Of a stretch of 64,000 nucleotides of DNA, positions 20,618-31,862 are shown piece after piece. The stretch's first letter is position 1; each line of letters opens with the position of its first letter. The position numbers and the translations under genes were made by a program. A model generated the notes under the pieces. The model made no database searches, was not told the DNA's origin, and saw nothing but the letters and a program-made list of their open reading frames with translations. Origin of the DNA: Venturia oleaginea (taxonomy: Eukaryota; Ascomycota; Dothideomycetes; Venturiales; Venturiaceae); the NCBI GenBank assembly GCA_013176395.1, contig JABMLP010000018.1, positions 620,001-684,000 of the forward strand, in the 5' to 3' direction.

Positions 20618-22280
20618 ACGATGATACCAATCGATGAATGAGTTGGGGTTTTTGGCACGGTGTTCAGCGTTGTATCTGGTAGCTTGGAATGGGATGAATG
20701 ACGAAGACGTCGCCTATGTAGTAAATAGTCGCCTCAATGAAGGTTCGAGATGTTTCCTGAAAACCTTTGCTCTGCTCTTTGCGTTGGTTCATTTATTTCC
20801 CCTTACCGGTTTTACAACTTTTAGTTTCTTATCGAGTTAGAGAACCCCTACCTAAGATTGACGTCGATATATTCCTGGCGATGTTTTCGAATTGGATCGT
20901 CGGAATTGTATTGGGTTTCGCTGGTGGATCGATTCCGGATGCGTTACCAGAGTGATGTGAAAGAGCGGCTCTATTGTGTGCCCAGCTTCGTGATGGCTAT
21001 ATCTCTATTGCTTATTATCGTTGAATTGAATGGGAAGATGTTATACACTCCCCTAGTCGAGCGAGTATTTACCTCTACTGTTGAACTTGTTGTTTCCATG
21101 GGGGAAAGTGTGGATTAGAAGTTGAAGTGGAAGGTGGAAGTTTGAATTCCGAAGGGGTGACGCAAGTCTCTTCTTTGTTGTGAGGGGATACCGTGATGGT
21201 TGTGGGGCCTGGGACGGCTATCTACCTAGTAGCAGCCGGTTTCAACATCCATCGGGCCTATAACGTTGTGCCTGTCGTAAATATTCGCAAGGACATCTTT
21301 GCTTTACAGTAAAGCAGATGCGAGTTAAGGTTGACAAGGTTGGGGTGGGGGGCTGCATGATATTTATACTGGCTGCTACCTACCTACCTACCTACATACT
21401 TATTTCCGGCAACGTGGAGATTCTAAATTTGTCTGGATTTGGAATTTAGATTGATGACTTTGACTTTTGTTTTTCTGAGCGGTTGGTTGGGGATTTGGAG
21501 GATTATTTGGGGAGAGGTTAAGCAAGGGTAGGGTAGGTAGGTAAATTTGTAGTAGTTTAGGGGGAAACTTATGGGAAGAGATTGAGACATTCGGGGGTTG
21601 ATAGGAAGATTTGGGGTTAAGATGGAGGGAGGTATTGGGGTATGTATCTACGTTTTCGTTTGGTTTTTTCTACTTATAAGTAACTTATAGGTACTGAATT
21701 TATTTCTTGTCCATCTTCTTCTATCGCTTAATTCGGTCCGACAGACTTTCTTCTTACCCTCATAAGAGAATGGATACTATCGACTAAGAAAATACGTGAC
21801 AAACGCTCGCCTATAAGAACCTCATCCTCATCTAGTACCATTGGAAAAGGACTAAGCTCGGATGGACTGGTTCTATCTAGTATTGGATGAGCTTTTTGGT
21901 TCCCGAGATTACGTATAGGGGCAGGTACATGCTTTAACAAATCAGGATTGCAAGAGTATCGGACACATACCTCGTAAATGCCAAGAGTAGAACGCAGCAA
22001 ACACACTTAGGGAACCTAGCGATCATGGCCAGTGCAGTGTTCATTAGGGGTCTAAGCATTCGAGATGAAGATTACTTGATTAAGTAGATATGTAAGGATG
22101 AAAGAATCGAGCTTCTTCAATTGAAGGCGGAAGGTGTTAAATTAGTGTGTCCCAAGCTGTGAAGGGTAGCTGGATATTTCTCAGAAGAGCACGAGCGAGA
22201 AAATCATGGAAATATAGCGTACAGAAAGCATCGTGACGGGGACTGAGACTAATCACCGAATACAACCAAACTTCCAATCC
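20618..22280. other. Long intergenic stretch with simple repeats
   Basis: About 1.7 kb between convergent genes. It contains a CTAC/CTACC run at about 21377-21396 and GGTAGG words at about 21530-21542. A 92-codon minus-strand frame (21728-22006) resembles nothing I know. It likely carries the 3' UTRs of both flanking genes. Confidence 0.45.
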
Positions 22281-23804
22281 TCAAGAATACACCAAAGTAT
22301 TCGATGCAGGAATAGTCCCTCCAACGAGGAAAGCATCAATCGCTTCCGCCGCCTCGCCCATCAGTTGATAACTCGTGTGTCCACTTCCCACTCTCGTCAG
22401 CAAAACGCTGCCCGGTAGAGCATTCTGTATCCCACTCGCCCACACAAAAGATGTCGATGGATCGTGTTGTGCATTTACTAGTAGAATTGGTGGGATCTTC
22501 TCCACTGCTGTTTGATTTAGGGGACTTTGGGGGTTGGTAGCGGGGGCGGGCCAGCCAAGGCAAGCGGTTTGGTAGTAGTAGCTCTGCGTCATGCCTTTCG
22601 TGAGTGGTGCAGTGATACTGGTCAAGCTCTGTTTGTAGAGAAGAGAAGATAGAGAGTTTGTGTGGGACCAATCTTGACACCCGATTGCTAGGGTGGGATA
22701 TTGCCATGAGGTATTGCTTGTTGCGAGGTCAGTCGAGAGTAGAGTGCCATTATTTTGAGAGGCTTGTAGGAGGGCAAGGCTGAGGAAGTCCCATCCTGGA
22801 TAATTTGCCGTTGCATTCTGGAAGAGAAGGTAGCCTTGGACATTGGCTAGGATTTCTTCCAGAGTAACGTCAGAGCGGCACGCGTAATCGCCTGTTTGAA
22901 GACAGTCTGGAGCTGGGATTGGAGCTTTTGAGGCGGATTGAAGGACGGAGGAAAATATTGAGCGCGTGTCTTGGCCGTGGAGGGTGCAGGCGGTTGTAGT
23001 ATTGCACCATGTGAAGAACTGGTTGAGGGTGTCTTCGTATGCAGTGGCTTCGTCGTTTAGGGTTGTTATCTCAGATTGCGTATGGTCAAGGATTCCATCG
23101 AGAGCCATTCTGTTGATATTATTAGGATAGAGCTCTGCGTAGGTGACACCAATTTGCGATCCATACGATCTCCCTAGGAAATTCAACTTCTCTCCATCTC
23201 CGAGAGCAAGTCGAACTCGTTCCATATCTTTCACCACGTTGATTGTGTCGAGATGGTGGAGAAGGGGACCGGATAGTTCTAGACAGCTTTGACCAAGGCG
23301 TTCATTGTGATCTAGCAGTTCTTGAAATTCTGCTTCAGTTTGTGGGAAGAGGGACACGCGTTCGTTGTAAATTTCAGGATCACATTCGATTGGATTGCTC
23401 AATCCGACGCCTCGCGGGTCGATTCCAATGATATCGTAGGCTTCTAGTAAAGCTGGGCTGAAATTTGGAAGGCCATCTTGGACGCCGAATAGATAGTTGC
23501 TTGCTTCATCACCTGGTCCGCCCGGGTTATAGATGAGAGTTCCGAGACGTAACGGTGATGTTGTTCGAATCCGGACCATGCCTAGCTGGATTGAAACTCC
23601 CAAGGGATCTGAGTAGTCAAGAGGGACTGCGAGGTAGCCACATTGTAGTCCTTGGGCAGCGGATTGTGTGCAATTCGACCACTCGATTTGAGGCCTGGCT
23701 GATCGAAGGACAGTTGATGTAGGAAAAGCAAATGAAAAGTTGAGATTATCCAAGAAAGCTGTAGTAAAGAGTAGGGAAGGCAGTGCGCTTAGCTTTGATC
23801 TCAT
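22281..23804 (-). CDS. Secreted serine peptidase of family S33 (TAP-like)
   Basis: One exon, 507 residues. An N-terminal hydrophobic segment (about 8-28) suggests secretion. The alpha/beta-hydrolase core shows the oxyanion motif NPGGPG (93-98), DPRGVGLSNP (129-138), and the nucleophile elbow GRSYGSQIG with Ser213. The other triad members fit Asp448 in NAQHDPST and His476 in GSGHTSY, with the C-terminal TAP-like cap region around them. Relatives are bacterial and fungal tripeptidyl or prolyl aminopeptidases that release short peptides from N-termini. The exact specificity cannot be read. Several NxT/NxS sites fit a glycosylated exoenzyme. Confidence 0.9.
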   Translation of the reverse strand: MRSKLSALPSLLFTTAFLDNLNFSFAFPTSTVLRSARPQIEWSNCTQSAAQGLQCGYLAVPLDYSDPLGVSIQLGMVRIRTTSPLRLGTLIYNPGGPGDEASNYLFGVQDGLPNFSPALLEAYDIIGIDPRGVGLSNPIECDPEIYNERVSLFPQTEAEFQELLDHNERLGQSCLELSGPLLHHLDTINVVKDMERVRLALGDGEKLNFLGRSYGSQIGVTYAELYPNNINRMALDGILDHTQSEITTLNDEATAYEDTLNQFFTWCNTTTACTLHGQDTRSIFSSVLQSASKAPIPAPDCLQTGDYACRSDVTLEEILANVQGYLLFQNATANYPGWDFLSLALLQASQNNGTLLSTDLATSNTSWQYPTLAIGCQDWSHTNSLSSLLYKQSLTSITAPLTKGMTQSYYYQTACLGWPAPATNPQSPLNQTAVEKIPPILLVNAQHDPSTSFVWASGIQNALPGSVLLTRVGSGHTSYQLMGEAAEAIDAFLVGGTIPASNTLVYS

Positions 23805-24625
23805 GGTGACTTTGATGGTTGACCTTCAGAGATCACTACATTGGAATGTCCTGCCTTTTATACGTCAAAGCAACAGCCACCTTCTGAACGCGAAGCTGAG
23901 CAGACTAACAGGCAGTTCAGTAGGCACTAGCGAGTGTAGCGTAGCAATTTTTCACCTTCGGTCGCGGGGTCTTGAATACTCACATGGCTCATAGTCTAAA
24001 GAGGAAGGGAAAGCCTTTGTAAGTGACAATCAGAGCCTGGCTTCGATTTCAGAGTACGATAGGCCATACGCGAGAATTGAAGATGTCCTACTTTCTCTTG
24101 TCCTTCCAGGTCCCCTCTTGCCCTTTCCAATTCCATGATGTGTCTCCTGAAGCCGCAAAGGTCGTGACGGTGAAAGCAGAGAGGAAGTTTTGGGCAGTAA
24201 AAGAGCAAGTTTTCCTTGGGTAAGCTGCGTAGAATGGAGCTATATTTCGTACGCTGATAAGACTAGCATTAGATGGCGCGCCCACTAACAAAGATTTGTC
24301 CAGCAGGAGAGCAAGTTGTACTCCTTCAAGCCGTTAGACAATGTAGGCACGGCAGGGCACGTCGCAGTGCAATGCCAACCCAATAGACGTGATCTCGAGC
24401 CATCTGGACGCGCGGGTGCTGGTTAATGGAGTGCAAGAGGTGTTTGAGCGGCCGTAGCTTATTTTGAGGCAATGATAATCCGTCAGTAAAGTCGAACGCT
24501 TAGATGAGGTTGATGTAGGTGAAGCGTCTTGAAGGGTACAAGAGGTGAGACGTTTTCGCTCACTGGTGCGCCCATCAAGCTTTGCAGGAGAGAACCTGCC
24601 GCGGCGTAGAGCTTGTATCTAAACC
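23805..24625. other. Intergenic between divergent genes
   Basis: About 820 bp holding the promoters of the S33 peptidase (minus) and the dehydratase (plus). Open frames at 23996-24291 overlap on both strands and show no family. No clear motif seen. Confidence 0.4.
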
Positions 24626-25204
24626 ATGGAAAACTTCATTTCGCGTCTACCAACATGTCTACCTCACCTCTCTAGATCTCTCCATACATCTCCAGCCCGC
24701 AAAATCCTCACACGCCTACTACGTCTTCAACCTACACGAATCATGTCTTCCAGCACCAAATCGCGATCAACACCGCAATTCGCACCCGGGTGCGACGAGA
24801 CCACCCTCACCTCCTCACTATCACCTCTCCTCCATCCAGCGGGAAAGTGGACGTTGACTAGCCCACCCACTGGTCTCCAACGAACCTTCAAGTTCAAGAC
24901 TTTCAATAAAGCATGGACCTTCATGGACAAGGTTGCGGCAGAATGTAAAAAGAATAAGCATCACCCTGAATGGGCGAATACATATAACACTGTCTTTGTA
25001 CGGTGGACGACGCACGTACCGAAAGGCTTGACGGAAAAGGATTTGGACATGGCCAAGGCTTGTGATAAGGTTGCGGCTGAAGTAGGAGAGGAGGTGAGGG
25101 AAGGGCAGGCGGAAGGAGTAGAGGGGGTGCTACAGGATATGAGGGGGTTATTGAAGGGGGCTATCAAGGAAGCTGGAGACTGTTGTGTACCAAAGAAGAA
25201 GTAG
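24626..25204 (+). CDS. Pterin-4a-carbinolamine dehydratase (PCD/DCoH)
   Basis: One exon, 192 residues. The enzyme dehydrates 4a-hydroxytetrahydrobiopterin and in many organisms also has a role in molybdopterin or mitochondrial folate chemistry. The signature KHHPEWANTYNTVFVRWTTH covers residues 111-130 and gives the catalytic His112, His113 and His130. The core is about 55-145. The first 39 residues (MENFISRLPTCLPHLSRSLH, then TSPARK) look like a mitochondrial presequence, and a second Met at residue 40 (24743) starts the compact form. A cytosolic form from Met40 is possible. The C-terminal tail beyond 145 is longer than in the minimal enzyme and is Glu/Lys-rich. Confidence 0.93.
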   Translation: MENFISRLPTCLPHLSRSLHTSPARKILTRLLRLQPTRIMSSSTKSRSTPQFAPGCDETTLTSSLSPLLHPAGKWTLTSPPTGLQRTFKFKTFNKAWTFMDKVAAECKKNKHHPEWANTYNTVFVRWTTHVPKGLTEKDLDMAKACDKVAAEVGEEVREGQAEGVEGVLQDMRGLLKGAIKEAGDCCVPKKK

Positions 25205-25776
25205 GATAAGATTGGTAAAGCATATTCACGGCATTGTGTAGGGAGGAAGCTTGAATTCATCACGTGCAGAAAGAATTGCTCTCGACCAAGATATCTCGGA
25301 GTGCTCACAGCTTGATAACGATAAGAGAGTGATAAAATATGTTCGTGGTGACGCTCATAGTGTGGAGAGATGGTGTGGGAATGATGAAGCAATCGATAGC
25401 AGACCAGAGTCAATTTTTTCCTGAAAGAACACAAATTCTTCAATCGTTGAAGATGCTGTGATTAGATCCGAAGAAACAGTTTCTCGCATTGGCATTGTAT
25501 TTCTGTGTCCATCTTGACTGTTAACAAATGATTAGTGGCTGGGGGGGCCTAAACAACGATTCCCTCTTTCCTCTCTTAGACTTCTTGCAAAACCCACGTA
25601 CCTGCAGGAAAATATCTCCCCGAGAGAATAACACCCGAACCGTAGCAGCTATTGATTTCCAAACTATTTCGGATATTGTTTCGAACGCTCTCTTCATACA
25701 CAGCACACGCGCTGGCATATTACACCCCACCCACCATCACGGTGAAGAGCTGCTACTCTACATAATCCTTCACAAA
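25205..25776. other. Intergenic, nothing recognised
   Basis: About 570 bp containing the 3' UTR of the dehydratase and the promoter of the importin gene. No other feature seen. Confidence 0.4.
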
Positions 25777-28700
25777 ATGGCAGTGAATCTCAGAGACGGA
25801 ATCGCTGCCACGCTCGACCCAAATGCAGACATAAGACGACAGGCCGAGATTGAGCTCAAGCATGTAGGCCTACCGACGCGACCCAGAGCTTCTTCACATT
25901 ACATGGCTATTGACAAAACAACAGGCAGAAGACCAACCTGGCTTTCCCGACGCTCTTCTCAACATCCTTGAGGTGGAACAGGATGCGGGCGTCCGCCTGT
26001 CAAGTAAGTGGCAGCCGTCGTCATCGGAGGGCACGCCATGTCTCACACTGAATGTCTAGCTGTCGTCTACCTCAAGAACCGTATCACGAAAGGATGGGCC
26101 CCAGCCGAAGACCACACTCAAGCCAAACCCATACCCGAAGAAGAGAAGGCATCCTTTCGACATCGCCTCGTCCCGGTCCTCGCTGCGTCGACGCCTCAGG
26201 TCCGCGCCCAGCTCATTCCTACCCTCCAAAAAATCCTCTCATACGACTTTCCTACAAAGTGGCCCGATTTCCTCGATGTCACAATACAACTCTTGAGCGC
26301 AAATGATGCGGGCTCCGTCTTTGCTGGCGTTCAGTGCCTGTTGGCCATATGCAGGGTTTACCGATTCAAGGTTGGAGAGATTAGGGGAGACTTCGACAAG
26401 GTGGTGTCGGTTACTTTCCCGCTTCTCTTGAGCATTGGAAACCGCCTGGTCACGGAAGAAAGCATCGAGGCTGGCGAGATTATGAGGACGGTCATGAAGA
26501 CATACAAGCATGCGATCTACGTGAGTTTGGGCGACTGTGGTGCCATCTGAGAGAACGGCATACTGACTTGGCTCTAGTTTGAGCTTCCTGTACATCTCCG
26601 AGAGCATGATGTGATGGTAGGATGGTGCACGCTTTTCTTAACACTCGTCGGAAATGTACCACCACCAAGTGCCCTTCCAGAAGACGTTGACGAGCGCGAA
26701 TCCAATCATTGGTGGAAGGCGAAGAAATGGGCATACGCCAATCTCAACCGCTTATTCGTCCGGTACGTTCATGAAGGTGTCTTTCCAAGAAATTTCTAAT
26801 TTTGATCAGGTATGGAAATCCAACCAGCATCAACAAGGGCAACGGCGAAGACTACACCGAGGTCGCAAAAGACTTTATCACACATTTCGCTCCAGAAATC
26901 CTCAAGATTTATCTTCAGCAGATCGAACACTGGGTGTCGAAGACAGTCTGGCTCAGCAAAGGCTGTCTTTCCTACACTCTGGCGTTTTTGGATGAGTGCA
27001 TCAAGCCAAAAGCCATGTGGACGCATCTCAAACCTCACATGGAGACTTTGATCCAGCACCTTCTCTTCCCGGTCCTGTGCCAGTCAGACGAGGATATCGA
27101 GCTATTTCAGGATGATCCATCCGAATATCTCCACCGCAAGCTCAACTTTTATGAAGAAATTTCGGCGCCAGATGTTGCTGCGACCAACTTTTTGATGACA
27201 TTGACCAAGAACCGTCGAAAACAGACGTTCGTCGTTCTTCAGTTCGTGAACAACATTGTCAACAAATATGAAGAATCCCCAGATGATCAGAAGAATTCTC
27301 GCGAGAAGGAAGGTGCGCTGCGAATGATTGGTACTTTGGCTCCAGTCATCCTGAGTAAGAAGAGCCCAATTGCCGATCAGGTTGAGCTATTCTTCGTGCG
27401 ACACGTCTTCCCCGAATTCCGATCTCCACACGGCTTCCTCCGAGCGAGGGCTTGCGACACACTCGAGAAGTTCGAGAGACTCGATTTTAAGGACCCACAA
27501 AACCTCGTTGTGATCTACAGGAACATCCTCGAGTCTATGGCGGACCCTGAACTGCCTGTTCGTGTCGAGGCCGCACTTGCCTTGCAGCCCCTTATCCGCC
27601 ACGACGTGATCCGCAATGCTATGCAGCAAAACATTCCGCAGATCATGCAGCAGTTACTGAAACTGGCCAATGAGGTGGATGTGGATGCACTTGCTAACGT
27701 GATGGAAGATTTCGTCGAGGTCTTCGCTCAAGAGCTCACGCCGTTTGCCGTGGCATTGAGTGAGCAGTTGCGTGATACTTACCTGCGAATTGTGCGCGAG
27801 CTTCTGGAGCGCAACGCTGCTAAGGGGGATGACGACGATACCTACGGTGACTACCTTGACGATAAGAGCATCACTGCTCTCGGTGTTTTGCAAACCATCG
27901 GCACGCTCATTCTCACCCTCGAGAGCACACCGGACGTTCTCTTACACCTGGAGACCATTCTGACCCCAGTCGTCCAGATCACCCTCGAGAACAAGCTGTA
28001 CGACCTATACAATGAGGTGTTCGAGATCATTGACAGCTGCACATTCGCCGCCAAATCGATCTCGCCGACCATGTGGCACGCTTTCGAGCTCATCCACAGG
28101 ACCTTCAAGGCTGGCGCAGAACTTTATCTCGAAGACATGCTCCCTGCGCTCGAAAATTTCGTTACTTATGGTGCAGAGAACTTGATCCAGAACAAGAACT
28201 ATCTCGATGCCGTCGTCGATATGGTCCGTGTTATCTTCAAAGAAGACAAAGTTGGTGGTGTAGACCGTATCTGTGGATGCAAGCTTGCTGAGATTATCAT
28301 GCTCAGCTTGCGTGGCCACATTGACGAATATGTGCCAGAATTCATCCAATTCGGCATGATCCATCTGACTAGCGAGGAGCCAAAGGTCAAGTCGTACAAG
28401 GTACACTTGATGGAGATGGTCATCAACTCCATCTACTACAACCCCCTGCTCGCCATGCACATTTTGGAGAGCAATGGCTGGACGAATAAATTCTTCAGCT
28501 TGTGGTTCTCGAATATCGACAGCTTTACCAGAGTTCACGACAAGAAATTATCAATCGCAGCAATCACGTCGCTGCTTACTATCCCTGCCCAGAACATTCC
28601 AGTGAGCGTACAGCAAGGCTGGCCGAGATTACTACAAGGCATCGTCCGTCTATTTCAGACATTGCCAGCTGCGATGAAGAGTGAGTGCAGGACAGCGTCA

Positions 28701-29237
28701 TTCTTGACTTCAAGCTAACCAAATTTACAGACCGCGAGGAGGCCACCAAAGAAGAGAATTTTGACCTCAGTACCGACTACGAGGAAGAAGAAGATGACGA
28801 GTGGGAGACCAATGCCGACTGGGAGAATGAAGAAGGCGAGGAGGTTGAAGATGTCAAAGACGAGAGCACCGCATATCTCGAGTTCTTGAATGAAGAGGCC
28901 CAGAAGTTCCACACGTTACAGGACGAGGACGAAGAAGACCTTGAAGAAGAGAGTCTACTGGAGACGCCACTAGACAAGGTCGAGCCGTATGGCATGTTCA
29001 AAGCTGCTCTGTTGCGTACGTCTGCACTTACTCTCTCTCAGTCACTTGGTATAATGCTAATAAGGAATTCCAGGTCTACAAGCCGAACAACCACAGCTAT
29101 ATGACAACATCACCAAGAACCTGACGCCGGAGGAGCAGCAGATCATTCAAGCAGCAGCTAACCAAGCGGACGCAATCGCGCTATTGGCTTCACAGCAGCC
29201 ACCCGCAAACGGACACACTAGCCCTCCACTGAGTTGA
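25777..29237 (+). CDS. Importin-7/8-type karyopherin (Nmd5/Sxm1 family)
   Basis: Seven exons: 25777-25863, 25925-26003, 26060-26520, 26578-26762, 26810-28680, 28731-29015, 29074-29237, giving 1043 residues, the usual length. Such beta-karyopherins carry cargo through nuclear pores and bind Ran-GTP through an N-terminal domain. The start MAVNLRDGIAATLDPNADIR and the LSTVVYLKNRITKGW segment are the conserved importin-beta N-terminal HEAT repeats. Helical HEAT repeats fill the rest. Exon 6 (about 895-989) is a very acidic insertion (DYEEEEDDEWETNADWENEE), a feature of Nmd5/importin-7. Every junction keeps phase. I cannot separate Nmd5 from Sxm1 orthology without alignment. Confidence 0.94.
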
Positions 29238-29753
29238 GAGAAAGATCAATTTAACATGAATGCCTCCCTCGTAGATAGTACCTTGAACGCCACTTCACGT
29301 ACTCCAGCCAGCCAGCCAGCCGCAATAGATTCCCCGGACCCAAGCCCAAAAGACATTCGCTTTGACCATTTATCTGGTCTACTCATTGCGCCGTCATTCC
29401 GTCAGTCGTCACCTCCATACCCACCTCCCTTCCCAGCATGGCGTTGTTTGTATTTTTCGATTCCGGTGTTGTTTGGTGCGCAGGTGATAGGAGGATGGAA
29501 GCCCCGAAATGCATGATGGATGATGATTTGGACATGAAGAATATGAGTGCGAGGAGGAAAAGTGCTGTGTATCTGAACTATTCATTCTATTTGAAGCGCA
29601 AAGGACGGATCAAGTTGCTTTGATCTGTACGATTTGTGATAGGTAGACTTTGTAGGCGGCTCTCTTTGGCGGGTTGCTGATGGATGGTTGAATTTGAGTT
29701 AGCTTTATCCCCAATAATGCATCAGTCCGCCTTGGTAATAAACGTTTGCTTTA
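29238..29753. other. Intergenic, importin 3' region up to a transposon end
   Basis: About 515 bp with the importin 3' UTR. A GCCAGCCAGCCAGCC run lies near 29307-29321. The TA at 29752-29753 is the target-site copy of the following transposon. Confidence 0.5.
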
Positions 29754-29800
29754 ACGTATTCCACCACCCGAACCGCCACACCACCCAACCCGCCAAAATA
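29754..29800 (+). repeat. Left terminal inverted repeat of the first element
   Basis: About 45 bp, paired with 31556-31602. Mismatches are few and mostly C/T changes, for example CACACCACCC against CACATCACCC. Confidence 0.9.
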
Positions 29801-29833
29801 TGCCAAGACCACCACTTCCCTCATTAGCTGATT

Positions 29834-31595
29834 ATGTCTCAACAACACAACTCGTTATTACTTGAACACGAAGGGAGACTTCAGCTTGCCCTCCAAGCCC
29901 TCCAAGCCGGCCAATTCCGAAGCCAACGGGCTGCTGCGCGCGCCTTTAACGTTAAACACCAGAACCTCTCTGATCGCGCCTGAGGAGTCCCATTTATCCT
30001 CGAAAAACTACCAAACGGTCGGAAACTTACCCTTACCGAGGAGCAAACGCTTATCCAATATATTCTCGACCTCAATTCGTGAGGATTTGCGCCCCGGCCG
30101 TGTGAGGTGGCAGATATGGCGGATAAACTACTGGGTATACGCGGTGGAGAGCCTGTAGGCAAAAACTGGGCTGAGAGATTCGTAACGCGCTCAGATGAGC
30201 TCAAGGTAGCCTTCAATCGAGCGAAGGATAGGCAGAGGATACTACAGGAAGATCCAGAGATTATTGGCGCGTGGTTCAAGCTCGTTGCAGACACTAAGGC
30301 AAAGTACGGCATCCACGACGAGGATACGCACAACTTTGACGAGATTGGCTTCCAGATGGGCGTTATTGGATCAATGAAGGTCGTTACAGCCTCCGAAAGA
30401 CGTACAAGGCCTGAACTCATCCAGCCGGGCGATCGCGAATGGGTTACGGTTATTCAGAGCATCTGCGCAGCTGGGTATGCGACCCCGCCATTCTTTATCT
30501 ATAAAGGACGCGTTCACATCTCTGCGTGGTATGAGGAGGCAGATATACCACGGAATTGGAAGCTCTCAGTCTCTGAGAACGGCTGGACAAACAACGCGCT
30601 TGGTCTTGAGTGGTTGAAGCATTTTGACGCGTATACAAAGGCGCGGCAGGTGGGGGGGGTACAGGCTGCTTATCTTGGACGGCCATGAGAGCCATCTCGG
30701 CCAGGATTTCAAGGACTACTGCCTCGAAAATAAGATCCTAACCCTCTGCATGCCATCGCACTCGTCGCATATACTCCAGCCGCTTGACGTGGTCTGCTTC
30801 TCGCCGTTAAAGCGCAAGTACTCCCAACGCATCCGGGACTTGGCGCGCCGACGCGTGTACCATATCAACAAGGAAGGCTTTCTCCCTGCCTTTAAAGACG
30901 CGTTTTTCGACGTGTTCATGAAAGAGAATTGTCGAAAGGCCTTTGAAGCAGTAGGGCTAGTCCCTATTAACGCGCAGGTAGTGTTGGATCGCTTTGAAGT
31001 ACGGCTACGTACCCCGCCAGAACCCCGTCTCCTAGAAACGCCGTGGCAGTCAAAGACTCCAAGCAATACTCATGAATTTGGATCCCAATCCAAGCTCGTA
31101 AGCGAGTCCTTTACTCGGTCACCAGTTACTGCGCAGGTAGGCTCTTCATGGCTTGTTAAAGGCGCTGAATTGATGCTGCACTAGAACGCCCTACTTGTTG
31201 CACGAAACCACGAGCTTGAAGAGCAATTGGCAGTAATGACGAAGCGAAAATCGCGTCAAAGAAAGCGGATCCAGCAAGCTGGTGCTATGGAGTATGAGAC
31301 TGCAACAGCGCGGGTAGCTGCTGAGGTGTCTGTTGCGCCTCAGGGATCAAAGAATGCTTGTAGTAGTAGTGGTCAAGAAACAGCCCGACCAACTCAAAGG
31401 CGCTGTGGGAACTGCGGCGCGACTGGGCACAATGCGCGAAGGTGTAAAAAGGATATTGAGATATCTTCTGAATCAGATAGCAGCACGACAGACTTGAATC
31501 TATTGTTGATAGCGATAAAATTGAAGAGTCGTAACATGAGTTGGTCGTGCCAAGAGATTTTGGCGGGTTGGGTGATGTGGCGGTTCGGGTGGTGA
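29834..31595 (+). pseudogene. Inactivated pogo-type transposase
   Basis: Reading from ATG 29834, the frame shows a CENP-B-like helix-turn-helix start (HEGRLQLALQALQAGQFRSQ), a second DNA-binding part, and the DDE core with NFDEIGFQMG, ILDGHESH and MPSHSSHILQPLDV. The C-terminus has a zinc knuckle of the form CxxCxxxGHxxxxC near 31400-31445. Three in-frame stops (about 29981 and 30079, both TGA, and 31182, TAG) sit where CGA or CAG would be expected, and a frameshift lies at the run of eight Gs near 30651-30658. The copy cannot make a full protein. Confidence 0.9.
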
Positions 31596-31602
31596 AATAC
31601 GT
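31556..31602 (-). repeat. Right terminal inverted repeat of the first element
   Basis: Reverse complement of 29754-29800 with a few mismatches. It is followed directly by TA. Confidence 0.9.
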
Positions 31603-31741
31603 TATTGCGCGTCTCGGATTATGATTTGACTTGATATCGTCTCTTCTTCGAAAATTAAGCATGACACCTTCAAGGCAAAACACTCCAGTCCCCAAACCTT
31701 GCAATCACGGTCCCGAGATGTCTGCAATGGCATCCTATTTA

Positions 31742-31812
31742 ACGTAATTCACTAGCGAGCGGGCCACACCACCGAGCGGGCCACCGAATCGATCATCTCA
31801 TCTTTGCAAGCT
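31742..31812 (+). repeat. Terminal inverted repeat of the second element, left
   Basis: About 70 bp, paired with 32798-32868. It includes two copies of the GAGCGGGCCAC word (31757 and 31775). Confidence 0.88.
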
Positions 31813-31862
31813 TACACCACCACAACGCCTTTATTAATCAAGACTATCTATTATACAGAAGA

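Larger units (their letters stand above)
29754..31602 (+). mobile_element. Fot1/pogo-like DNA transposon, decayed
   Basis: A 1849-bp element bounded by imperfect inverted repeats. The left end ACGTATTCCACCACCCGAAC matches the reverse complement of the right end, which reads ACGTATTTCACCACCCGAAC, and the match continues for about 45 bp. Both ends are flanked by TA (29752-29753 and 31603-31604), the Tc1/mariner target duplication. It encodes a broken DDE transposase on the plus strand. Size, TA target and protein type fit Fot1-like elements of ascomycetes. Confidence 0.93.

Noticed and set aside
21728..22006. 92-codon minus-strand frame between convergent genes
   Set aside because: No family, no promoter or splice signal; likely chance.
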